Assembly (NCBI RefSeq): GCF_002940205.1
Contig: NZ_MDSK01000036.1
Location: forward strand, 1 to 51,192
DNA: 51,192 nt
From: Xanthomonas arboricola pv. guizotiae
Lineage (GTDB): Bacteria > Pseudomonadota > Gammaproteobacteria > Xanthomonadales > Xanthomonadaceae
Direction of reading: 5' to 3'
Shown here in pieces: positions 35,463 through 43,078 of the stretch. The notes under the pieces were generated by a model. The model was given only the letters and a program-made list of their open reading frames with translations, had not been told where the DNA came from and did no database searches. Every line of letters begins with the position of its first letter. The stretch's first letter is position 1. A program made the position numbers and the translations under genes.

Positions 35463-36094
35463 TGCCCCGCTCCCGGGTTGCTGGATTGCGGCAAGGCCAC
35501 CACCAGCGGCGGCCAGGCGGCACCGCCGCTACGGATCTCGATGCGCACCAGCAACGGCAGACGGTCGTGCCATTCCCACTGCGGCAACCACGCGCTCAGG
35601 CGGCCGCTCTGCGGATCCATGCCGCGATACCGAAAGCTCACCTGCTGCACGTCGTCGGCGAGTGTTTCCGGCGGCAGCGTGGTGCCCTCTTCGATCGGCT
35701 TGCCCGATTGCAGCATGGTCAAGGCGATCCGCAGCGTGCGCTGCTGGCCATCGCCGGCCACCGACAGGTCATGCAGGTACGGCCCGCCACGGCCCAGGTA
35801 ATCCGGCACATCGGCGGCAAACCGCAGACGCTGCGGCTCGCCGATGAACAGCATCGGCTGCTGACTCTGCGGGTCGATGCCCATCGCGATCGGCAGTGCC
35901 GCCGCCAGCCGCCGGCGCAGGAATTCTTCCACCGCACGCACGCGTTCGCTGCGCTGGGCGATCGCCTCGCCGCGCTGGCTGACCGCACTGGCCGAACGCA
36001 AGGTGGCGAACGCCAATGCCAGCCCGCCGACCAGCAACATCGTCGCCAGCAACACTTCGATCAAGGTGAAACCGGCACTGCGCGAGCGCCTCAT
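35459..36094 (-). CDS. xpsJ: Type II secretion minor pseudopilin XpsJ (GspJ)
   Basis: 211 residues. The prepilin signature [20 protein letters not shown] has the G|F cleavage site, Glu5 and the hydrophobic helix. The C-terminal part carries the GspJ pseudopilin fold ([28 protein letters not shown]). Start ATG 36092-36094 overlaps the xpsI stop (ATGA); a longer in-frame extension upstream is a shadow of xpsI. It joins XpsI and XpsK in the tip complex. Confidence 0.93.
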   Translation of the reverse strand: MRRSRSAGFTLIEVLLATMLLVGGLALAFATLRSASAVSQRGEAIAQRSERVRAVEEFLRRRLAAALPIAMGIDPQSQQPMLFIGEPQRLRFAADVPDYLGRGGPYLHDLSVAGDGQQRTLRIALTMLQSGKPIEEGTTLPPETLADDVQQVSFRYRGMDPQSGRLSAWLPQWEWHDRLPLLVRIEIRSGGAAWPPLVVALPQSSNPGAGQ

Positions 36095-36507
36095 GGCGCG
36101 CTGCCCGGTTGCGCCGCAGCCACCAGCCTCAAGGTGCGCCACTGCAGGACCTGATTGGGCTGCTCGCCCCAGCGCACCACCAGGGTCAGCTGCAGCAGCG
36201 TGTGCGCACCGGGGGATATCGGCGCCTGCGGATTGCGTCGCGGCTCGTCGTACGGGCGCACATCCATCGACCAGCGGAAATGCCCGTCTTCGAAGGTGCC
36301 TTGCTGCTGCTCGGGCAGCAGCGGCTTGTCCATGCCCTGCGCCGCCAGCAACGACTGCGCATGCAGGGTGGCGCGCGTGCTCTCGTCGGCCGCGCGCACC
36401 TGACGTGCGGCACCTGACAGCGATCCCAGCAACAGGCTCAACGCCAGCGCCAGCAACGCGAAGGCGACGATCACCTCGATCAGCGTGTAGCCGCGCTGGC
36501 GCTTCAT
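36091..36507 (-). CDS. xpsI: Type II secretion minor pseudopilin XpsI (GspI)
   Basis: 138 residues. MKRQRGYTLIEVIVAFALLA has the prepilin peptidase site (G|Y, Glu5). The remainder has the short GspI beta-region (FEDGHFRWSMDV, LTLVVRW). It nucleates the tip complex with XpsJ and XpsK. It overlaps xpsH by 4 bases. Confidence 0.93.
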   Translation of the reverse strand: MKRQRGYTLIEVIVAFALLALALSLLLGSLSGAARQVRAADESTRATLHAQSLLAAQGMDKPLLPEQQQGTFEDGHFRWSMDVRPYDEPRRNPQAPISPGAHTLLQLTLVVRWGEQPNQVLQWRTLRLVAAAQPGSAP

Positions 36508-37013
36508 GGCGCCGGCGTCCGCAACTGCCCGGAACGCACTTCGCCGGTGATCCAGCCCACGTCCACACGCCAGGTCGCGTCCTTGACGCGCAGATCGATG
36601 CGCCCGCCGGTGGACGCGCCATCGGGGAAGAACTGGATGGCGCCCTGATCCTGCCGCGACTGCACCTGGCGCGCGCCGGTGAAGCGTACCTCCAGCGAGG
36701 ACGGCAGATCGCCGTGGTGGCCGCCGGGTGCTTCCCAGCGGCGCTGCTGCGGATCGATCAGAAACCGCTGCGGGGTGCCGGTGGCAATCGCCTGGGTGCG
36801 CGTGTAATGCAGCTGCGAGGCGATCGCCTTGCCGGCGGTGCGCAGGCGCATGCCGTCGATCCCGCCATTGAGCGCGGCGGCGGCCAGCACGCCGGCCATC
36901 GCGATCAGGGCAATGACCAGCAACATCTCCAGCAACGAACTGCCACGCGCGCGGGGACGACCAGGGCCGACCACTCCATGCGGATGACGCAACGGCTGAG
37001 ACGCAACGCGCAT
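36504..37013 (-). CDS. xpsH: Type II secretion minor pseudopilin XpsH (GspH)
   Basis: 169 residues from ATG 37011-37013. The leader is longer than usual (about 23 residues, MRVASQPLRHPHG...RPRARG) before SSLLEMLLVIALIAM, with G|S cleavage and Glu5. The C-terminal GspH domain has QRFLIDPQQRRWEAPGG and IQFFPDGASTGGRIDL, the family landmark. It is 10 bases after xpsG. A shorter start is not obvious. Confidence 0.9.
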   Translation of the reverse strand: MRVASQPLRHPHGVVGPGRPRARGSSLLEMLLVIALIAMAGVLAAAALNGGIDGMRLRTAGKAIASQLHYTRTQAIATGTPQRFLIDPQQRRWEAPGGHHGDLPSSLEVRFTGARQVQSRQDQGAIQFFPDGASTGGRIDLRVKDATWRVDVGWITGEVRSGQLRTPAP

Positions 37014-37023
37014 GGCGAACGGC

Positions 37024-37455
37024 TTATTGGTACTTGATGTCCGCGTCGTAACTGCTGCCACCGGGGCGGCCGTCCTTGCCCAGGCTGATCAGATCGAACG
37101 GCTGGCCATCGCCGGGCACGCGGTATTCGATGGTGTGGCCCCACGGGTCGTTGAGTTCGGCCGGCTTGGCGTACGGGCCCAGCCAGCCGCTGCTGCCGCC
37201 CGGCTGGGTCACCAGGTCATCGAGCTTGCCCGGCAACTTGCCGGTGTCGAGCTGGAAATTCTCGATCTTGCCGGCCAGGGTCTGGATCTGCGACTTGGCC
37301 AGGTTGGCCTTGCCGCGATCGGCACCACCGAGCACGCGGCTGCCGACCAGGGTCAGCACCGCACCGATCAGCACGATGACGATGATGATTTCCAGCAGGC
37401 TCATGCCGGCCTGGCCTGCGCGCGACGGACTACGGGTGATGGAGCGCTTGATCAT
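37024..37455 (-). CDS. xpsG: Type II secretion major pseudopilin XpsG (GspG)
   Basis: 143 residues. MIKRSITRSPSRAGQAG is the leader, cut before MSLLEIIIVIVLIGA (Glu5). The globular part has LDTGKLPGKLDDLVTQPGG and ends with the GspG landmark DPWGHTIEYRVPG and SYDADIKYQ. It polymerises into the pseudopilus. ATG 37453-37455 has AAGGAAA six to seven bases upstream. Unlike the other xps genes, which overlap or nearly touch, it is separated from xpsF by 267 bases containing a long palindrome, so its expression may be set separately. Confidence 0.95.
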   Translation of the reverse strand: MIKRSITRSPSRAGQAGMSLLEIIIVIVLIGAVLTLVGSRVLGGADRGKANLAKSQIQTLAGKIENFQLDTGKLPGKLDDLVTQPGGSSGWLGPYAKPAELNDPWGHTIEYRVPGDGQPFDLISLGKDGRPGGSSYDADIKYQ

Positions 37456-37600
37456 GAACGATTTCCTTGCACGTCGATGAAAGATGCTGCCGCCTGAAGA
37501 TGACACGGCGGGCATTGCAATGGTTCCCGCATGGGTGTCGCGCGGTCACCGGAACGTTGTCGTGAATCGGTTTGAGCCTGAGGGTGGCTGGCAAAACGTA

Positions 37601-37709
37601 GCGAGCAGTCGCCAGGTGGGCGCGGACGGCGCACAGGAACCGCAGTGTACGAGTGGTACATGAGGATTCCGAGCACCGGCCGCGTCCGCCTGGCGACTGC
37701 GCAGTTGCT
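37601..37709. repeat. Dispersed palindromic repeat, copy A, inside the xps operon
   Basis: Left arm GCAGTCGCCAGGTGGGCGCG near 37605-37624 and right arm CGCGTCCGCCTGGCGACTGC near 37681-37700 are complementary with very few mismatches over about 25 bp, with a central part containing GTGTACGAGTGGTAC. A diverged copy lies at 28408-28519. In the xps transcript it would fold as a long stem between xpsF and xpsG. It has no coding potential. Confidence 0.72.
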
Positions 37710-37722
37710 TTGCTGGCCGCTC

Positions 37723-38940
37723 TCAACCGATGGCATTGGTCAGGTCATACAGCGGTACCAGCACCGAAATGATGACAAGCCCCACCACCGAGGCCAGCAC
37801 CAGCGTGATCAACGGCACCAGCGCGGCCAGCGCGCGGTCGATGGCTTGCGCGGTTTCCAGCTCGAAGGTGTCGGCGGTCTTGAGCAGCATCGTGTCCAGG
37901 GCGCCCGATTCTTCGCCGACCTGGATCATCTGCAGCGCCAGCCGCGGGAAGCGCTTGCCGCGTGCCAGCGACATCGCCAGGCCATGGCCGTTCTTGACGT
38001 CGTCGGCCGCGGCGTCGACATCCTCGACCAGCGCCAGATTGGACATCACGTTGCGCGCAATGCCGATTGCCGCCAGCAGCGGCACGCCGTTGCGCAGCAA
38101 GGTGCCCAGGGTGCGCGTCAGCCGTGCGGTTTCCAGCCGTGCGATCAGGCTGCCGACCACTTTCTGCCGCAGCAACCATTCGTCCAGCGCGGCACGGAAC
38201 GCGGCATTGCGGCGTTTGCGATCCAGCCACAGCCCCAGCACGCCCGGCACCACGATCAACACCAGCCACCAGTCGCGCACCAGCAGGCCCACGCTCAACA
38301 CCGCCTGGGTGAACCACGGCAAGGCCACGTCCAGGCTTTCGTACATCTGCGCGAACTGCGGCACCACATAGCCGAGCAGGAACAGCAACGCGCAGCCGAC
38401 CACCGCCAGCAGGATCGCCGGATAGATCAATGCGTTGATCACCTTGCCGCGCAGCGCACGGCTGCGCTCCAGGTAATCGGCCAGGCGCTGCAGCGTGTCC
38501 TGCATGCTGCCGCCGGCTTCGCCGGCGCGCACCATGTTGATGTAGAGCTTGGAAAACAGCCCGTGCTGGCGTTCCAGTGCCGAGGACAGCGGCGCGCCGC
38601 CACGCACGGTGTCGCGCACATCGCCGATCACGCGCCGGCTTTTGTCGTCTTCGGGCAGATCCATCAGGATCGACAACGCACGGTCCAGCGGCTGGCCGGC
38701 ACCGATCAGCGTGGACAACTGCTGGGTGAACTGCACCAGCGCGGCGTTGTCGAACGGCTTCTTGCGCAGCAGCATGCGCAGCGACGGCGAGTCGTTTTCG
38801 CCGGTGGCCAGGCGCGTTTCCACCGGCAGGTGGCCCTGCTCCTGCAGGCGCAGCGCAACATCCGCGTCGCTGGCCGCTTCCATCTGGCCATCGAGCATCT
38901 CGCCGTGGGCGTCGAGCGCTTTGTAGCGGTACAGGGGCAT
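37723..38940 (-). CDS. xpsF: Type II secretion inner-membrane protein XpsF (GspF)
   Basis: 405 residues from ATG 38938-38940. The N-terminus MPLYRYKALDAHGEMLDGQ is typical GspF. Two T2SF domains (about 70-190 and 270-395) each carry the GEESGAL-type motif (NMVRAGEAGGSM and IQVGEESGALDT). Three membrane helices are visible, for example LLAVVGCALLFLLGYVV and LITLVLASVVGLVIISVLVPL. It is the platform protein that couples XpsE to pseudopilus assembly. The open frame extends upstream into the xpsE-xpsF spacer, where no start is convincing. Confidence 0.95.
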   Translation of the reverse strand: MPLYRYKALDAHGEMLDGQMEAASDADVALRLQEQGHLPVETRLATGENDSPSLRMLLRKKPFDNAALVQFTQQLSTLIGAGQPLDRALSILMDLPEDDKSRRVIGDVRDTVRGGAPLSSALERQHGLFSKLYINMVRAGEAGGSMQDTLQRLADYLERSRALRGKVINALIYPAILLAVVGCALLFLLGYVVPQFAQMYESLDVALPWFTQAVLSVGLLVRDWWLVLIVVPGVLGLWLDRKRRNAAFRAALDEWLLRQKVVGSLIARLETARLTRTLGTLLRNGVPLLAAIGIARNVMSNLALVEDVDAAADDVKNGHGLAMSLARGKRFPRLALQMIQVGEESGALDTMLLKTADTFELETAQAIDRALAALVPLITLVLASVVGLVIISVLVPLYDLTNAIG

Positions 38941-38960
38941 CAGGCTGGACGGCCGGGAGT

Positions 38961-38987
38961 GGGGATTCGGGATTCGGGAATCGGGAA
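38961..38987. repeat. GGGATTCGGG short tandem in the xpsE-xpsF spacer
   Basis: GGGGATTCGG, GATTCGGG and AATCGGG follow one another in the 175-base spacer. The type is similar to the tract at 151-196. No function is apparent. Confidence 0.6.
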
Positions 38988-39115
38988 AAGCAGGATCCTG
39001 CGCTGCGTTGGCGCCACCGGGCGCGCACGCGAGCGTACACAACGCATTGCCAGGACGCTGCTCTGCTTATCTTCCGACCCTGAGCACCCGATGCTCGTTG
39101 TGGCTGCGTTGACTC

Positions 39116-40855
39116 TCACGCATCCTCCGTCACGCGCAGCACTTCTTCGATGGTGGTTTCGCCGCGCAAGGCCTTGGACAGGCCGTCCTCGTACATGGTG
39201 CGCATGCCGGCCTTGCGCGCCAGTTGTTCGATCTCGCCCATGCCGGCGCGGCGCATCACCGCGCGCCGCAGTTCGTCGTTCATCACCAGGAATTCGACGA
39301 TGGTGGTGCGGCCCAGGTAACCGGTCGGCGCGGCAGCCGAGGCACGCGGACGATACAGGTAGATCTCGCCGTCCGGTTGCAGCCGGCGCAGGTTGAAGCG
39401 TTCGATCTCTTCCGGCGATGCCAGGTAGCGCTCGGCGTTGGCCAGGTCGAGTTTGCGCACCAGGCGCTGCGCCAGGATGCCGTTGATGGTGGAGGTGAGC
39501 AGATAGTCTTCCACGCCCATGTCGAGCAGACGGGTAATGCCGCCGGCCGCGTTGTTGGTGTGCAGCGTGGACAGCACCAGATGGCCGGTGAGCGCGGACT
39601 GGATCGCGATGCGCGCGGTTTCCAGATCGCGCATTTCGCCGATCATGATGATGTCCGGATCCTGACGCACGATGCTGCGCAGCGCGTTGGCAAAATCCAG
39701 CCCGATCTGCGGTTTGGCCTGGATCTGGTTGATGCCTTCGATCTGGTATTCCACCGGGTCCTCGACGGTGATGATCTTCACGTCCGAGGTGTTGAGCTGG
39801 CTCAACGCGGTGTACAGCGTGGTGGTCTTGCCCGAACCGGTCGGGCCGGTCACCAGCATGATGCCGTGCGGTTGCTCCAGCACCTTGCGGAACTGCGGCA
39901 GAAACTCTTCGGTGAAGCCGAGCTTGTAGAAGTCGAACACCACCGTTTCGCGATCGAGCAGGCGCATCACCACGCTCTCGCCGTGCGCGGTGGGCACGGT
40001 GCTGACACGCAGGTCCAGCTCCTTGCCCTGCACGCGCAGCATGATGCGGCCGTCCTGCGGCAGCCGGCGTTCGGCGATGTTGAGCTTGGCCATGATCTTG
40101 ATGCGGCTGATCACCGCGGCGGTGAGCTTGGCCGGCGGGCTTTCGCCTTCCACCAGCACGCCGTCCACGCGGTAACGCACCTTGAGCCGGCTCTCGAACG
40201 GTTCGATATGGATGTCCGATGCGCGCAGTTCCACCGCGTGCTGGATCACCAGATTGACCAGCCGGATCACCGGCGCTTCGGACGCCAGATCGCGCAACGC
40301 TTCGATATCGTCGCTGCTGTTGGCATCGCCATCGGCGGTTTCCACGATGGTGCCCATCGCGCTGCGGCCCTGGCCGTACCAGCGTTCGATCAGGTCATCG
40401 ATTTCCGAGCGCAGGCCGACCTGCAGCAACAGCGGGCAGCCGGTCGCAAGCCGCACCGCGTCGATCGCGTAATCGTCGTAGGGATCGGCGATCCACAACT
40501 CCAGCCGGCCATCGCGTTCGCCGACCGGGCATAGATGAAATTGTTTGAGGAAGCGCAGCGACAGCCCCTGCACTTCCGGCAGCATTTCCGGTGGGGTATC
40601 GCCGAGCTGGCGTGCATCCACCAGCGGCAGACCCAGTACATCGGCGCAGGTCTCCGCATGATCGCGTTCGGACACCAGGCCCAGACGGCCCAGCAAGGCC
40701 AGCAGGCCCATACCGGATTCGGTCTGCAACTGGCGCGCGCGCAGCAGATCGGTGTCTTTCAGGCGACGGCGTTCAAGCAGCGCTTCGACGATGCGTGTCT
40801 CCGCACTGCGATGCTCAATTGGATCGACGGCAACCGCGTTCACACTCGTCTCCAC
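39116..40855 (-). CDS. xpsE: Type II secretion ATPase XpsE (GspE)
   Basis: 579 residues. The N-terminal domain (about 20-160) binds XpsL. The C-terminal AAA+ ATPase has GPTGSGKTTT (Walker A), an Asp box EDPVEY, IIMIGEMRD (Walker B) and LSTLHTN (His box). Remarkably, the region after LVRKLDLANAERYLASPEE has no Cys, so the tetracysteine zinc motif of most GspE proteins is absent, as I recall for Xanthomonadaceae XpsE. The start is uncertain: GTG 40853-40855 is used here, and GTG 40841-40843 preceded by GGAG is an alternative; no ATG fits. It is the first xps gene, and the protease terminator lies upstream. Confidence 0.94.
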   Translation of the reverse strand: METSVNAVAVDPIEHRSAETRIVEALLERRRLKDTDLLRARQLQTESGMGLLALLGRLGLVSERDHAETCADVLGLPLVDARQLGDTPPEMLPEVQGLSLRFLKQFHLCPVGERDGRLELWIADPYDDYAIDAVRLATGCPLLLQVGLRSEIDDLIERWYGQGRSAMGTIVETADGDANSSDDIEALRDLASEAPVIRLVNLVIQHAVELRASDIHIEPFESRLKVRYRVDGVLVEGESPPAKLTAAVISRIKIMAKLNIAERRLPQDGRIMLRVQGKELDLRVSTVPTAHGESVVMRLLDRETVVFDFYKLGFTEEFLPQFRKVLEQPHGIMLVTGPTGSGKTTTLYTALSQLNTSDVKIITVEDPVEYQIEGINQIQAKPQIGLDFANALRSIVRQDPDIIMIGEMRDLETARIAIQSALTGHLVLSTLHTNNAAGGITRLLDMGVEDYLLTSTINGILAQRLVRKLDLANAERYLASPEEIERFNLRRLQPDGEIYLYRPRASAAAPTGYLGRTTIVEFLVMNDELRRAVMRRAGMGEIEQLARKAGMRTMYEDGLSKALRGETTIEEVLRVTEDA

Positions 40856-40916
40856 TGGTCCGGCGCCGACTGTAGCAGTTTGCCGCGACGATCAACCGCA
40901 CGCATCTGAATCGTCC

Positions 40917-40950
40917 TGAAAAACGATGCCCCCGGTAGTTGGCCGGGGGC
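40917..40950 (-). terminator. Rho-independent terminator after the S8 protease gene
   Basis: On the minus strand, GCCCCCGG and CCGGGGGC (complements 40943-40950 and 40928-40935) form an 8-bp GC stem around 7 bases, followed by ATCGTTTTTC. It lies 23 bases after the stop at 40973 and separates the protease from xpsE. Confidence 0.9.
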
Positions 40951-40972
40951 CTCGGTCACACTCCGGGACGGC

Positions 40973-42856
40973 TTACTGTCGTGCGACGAGCGTCAGCTTC
41001 GCGTAGTCGGCAGCGCCCACCAACTTGATGTAGTACGTGCCCGCCTTGGGGGCAGTGAAACGCACGGTTTCGCTGTTGCCCGGGCGGGTCGACTTGGCGT
41101 CGTAACTGGTGGCGCTGGGCTCGGCCTCGAAGCTGACGTACACCGACACATCGCCGGTGCCGCCATAGGTCATGAAGCTGAGCACGGCACCGGCCTTGGC
41201 TTCGAAGCTGTACAGCGTGGAGCTGCCACCGACACCGCTCAGGCCGGTCAACGGGGCCTTGTTGGTCAGGGCGATGGCGGTCGGCGCGCAGCTCTCGGTG
41301 GCCGGGTCGCAGGGCTCCACCAGCACCGCCTCCAGCGCGGCCTTGGCATCGACGATGCCGCTGCCGATCGGGGTGCTGGCCGGCGGGGTCACCGGGAAGC
41401 GACGGCTGGTCTGCTTGAGCAGGGCTTCCACCGCGGCCGGGGTCAGCGGGCCATCGCCCAGACCGATCGCCGCGCTCTGCACCAGGGCGACGACACCGGC
41501 CACGTGCGGCGATGCCATCGAGGTGCCACCCAAACCCATATAGGTATAGGTTCCCGAGGTCGGCGTGGTCGCACCGGTGTAGCCGGCCTGCCAGATGTAA
41601 CCGCCCGGATTGCCATCCACGCTGCCACCGCCGCCCGGGCCGGACAGGTCGACCTTGCTGCCGTAGTTGGAGTAGTAGGTGATGCCGCCGGTGATGCGCG
41701 TGGCACCCACGGTGATGGTGTTGTTGCAGCTGGCCGGCCAATGGTTGGCCGCATCCTCGCCGCTGTTGCCGGCCGCCACCACCACGGTGGTGCCGCGCGC
41801 GACCGCGCCGTTGATCGCCAGCTGGGTGGCCGAATCGCAGGGCTCGCCGCCACCCAGGCTCATGTTGATCACCTCGGCCGGGTTGGTGTTGGCCGGCACG
41901 CCAGCGACCGTGCCGCCGGACGCCCAGACGATCGCATCGGCGATGTCGGAGGTGTAGCCGCCGCAACGGCCGAGCACGCGCACCGGCAGGATGGTCGCCT
42001 TGGGCGCCACGCCGGCCATGCCTACATCGTTATTGGTCGCCTCGGCCACGGCGCCCGACACATGGGTGCCGTGCCAGGAGCTTTCCTGCGCCACCGAGCC
42101 GGTGTAGCAGACGTTGTCGGCCTCTTCCCAGTCGCCGTAATCCAGCGCGCCCGGCACGCGGGCATCGGTGGGACGACGCGAGACTTCGGCATCGGTGATG
42201 AAGTCGTAACCCTGCAGGATGTTGCCGGCAAAGTCGGGATGGCCCGGCAGGATGCCGGTATCCAGCACGGCCACCACCACGCCCGCGCCCTGCGACAGAT
42301 CCCAAGCGGCCGGCGCATTGATGCCGCCGTTGGGGTTGCTCAGATGCCACTGGTACTGCGCGTACAGCGGATCGTTGGGCACCAGTTGCGGGGTCACGTC
42401 GGTGGCGGCGACGCTCTTCTTGATCTCGACCGGGCGCAGCATGCGATCGATCTGCACGTCGGCCACGGACGGGTCGTTCTTGAGCTCGGCCACCACCTTG
42501 TCCACCTGGGCGGTGGTCAGCGTGCTGGACAGCTTGATCAGGTCCGAGCCGATGCCGAGCGTGCGCACATACGTCGCCTTGGCGGCGGCTGCGCTGCTGC
42601 GTGCGCCGGTGCTCGCACCGACACGGCCGACCGCAGCCTGTACCGCGCTCAGCTTGCTGGCGCGATCGGTCGCGGCAGCAGTGTTGTCCTTGTAGCGCAC
42701 GATCAGGCGGCTACTGAACGCAGCGCCGGCCGATGCTGCCTGGGTCGGTTCCTTGACCAGCAGTTTCGGGGCAGCAGCGAGCGTGCCCGATGCACCGAGC
42801 GCCATCATCAGGATGGCGCCGGTCAGCGGGGAGAGACGGAAATTCTTGTCGATCAC
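40973..42856 (-). CDS. Secreted S8 subtilisin-like serine protease
   Basis: 627 residues from GTG 42854-42856, with GAGG eight bases upstream (the frame is open 192 bases further, with no signal-like start). Signal peptide about residues 1-30 (ILMMALGASGTLAAA), then an inhibitor-like propeptide (RLIVRYKDNTAAA ... DPSVADVQID). The catalytic triad is Asp199 (VAVLDTGI), His262 (HGTHVSG) and Ser446 (GTSMASPH), with oxyanion Asn in AAGNSGED. Several Cys residues may form disulfides. A C-terminal PPC-type beta domain ends KLTLVARQ. It is probably a type II secretion substrate. It sits downstream of the YadA-like adhesin on the same strand, with a hairpin between them. Confidence 0.92.
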   Translation of the reverse strand: MIDKNFRLSPLTGAILMMALGASGTLAAAPKLLVKEPTQAASAGAAFSSRLIVRYKDNTAAATDRASKLSAVQAAVGRVGASTGARSSAAAAKATYVRTLGIGSDLIKLSSTLTTAQVDKVVAELKNDPSVADVQIDRMLRPVEIKKSVAATDVTPQLVPNDPLYAQYQWHLSNPNGGINAPAAWDLSQGAGVVVAVLDTGILPGHPDFAGNILQGYDFITDAEVSRRPTDARVPGALDYGDWEEADNVCYTGSVAQESSWHGTHVSGAVAEATNNDVGMAGVAPKATILPVRVLGRCGGYTSDIADAIVWASGGTVAGVPANTNPAEVINMSLGGGEPCDSATQLAINGAVARGTTVVVAAGNSGEDAANHWPASCNNTITVGATRITGGITYYSNYGSKVDLSGPGGGGSVDGNPGGYIWQAGYTGATTPTSGTYTYMGLGGTSMASPHVAGVVALVQSAAIGLGDGPLTPAAVEALLKQTSRRFPVTPPASTPIGSGIVDAKAALEAVLVEPCDPATESCAPTAIALTNKAPLTGLSGVGGSSTLYSFEAKAGAVLSFMTYGGTGDVSVYVSFEAEPSATSYDAKSTRPGNSETVRFTAPKAGTYYIKLVGAADYAKLTLVARQ

Positions 42857-43033
42857 GGTGAAGTCCTCTTCGTGTTTTTCGTCGATCAGCTGGGAGCGGC
42901 TCTCGAAACTGCGGCGCAACTGCGATGCAGCGCGCCGCGTTCGATCAGCCACTCCCGGTAAGGCCATCACTCCATCGAATCCGTTGGCCGGCCCAGCCAC
43001 GGTCCTTGCCCGCCCCCCCAGGCCTTGCTCTGG

Positions 43034-43061
43034 CGCGGCGGCGCACATCGGCGCCGCCGCG
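43034..43061 (-). terminator. Perfect 11-bp hairpin after the adhesin gene
   Basis: CGCGGCGGCGC (43034-43044) and GCGCCGCCGCG (43051-43061) pair perfectly around ACATCG, 18 bases after the adhesin stop. No U-tract follows on the minus strand (CAGAGC), so termination may be partial and the protease could be co-transcribed. Confidence 0.6.
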
Positions 43062-43078
43062 TGTCATGCAGCAGCGCG

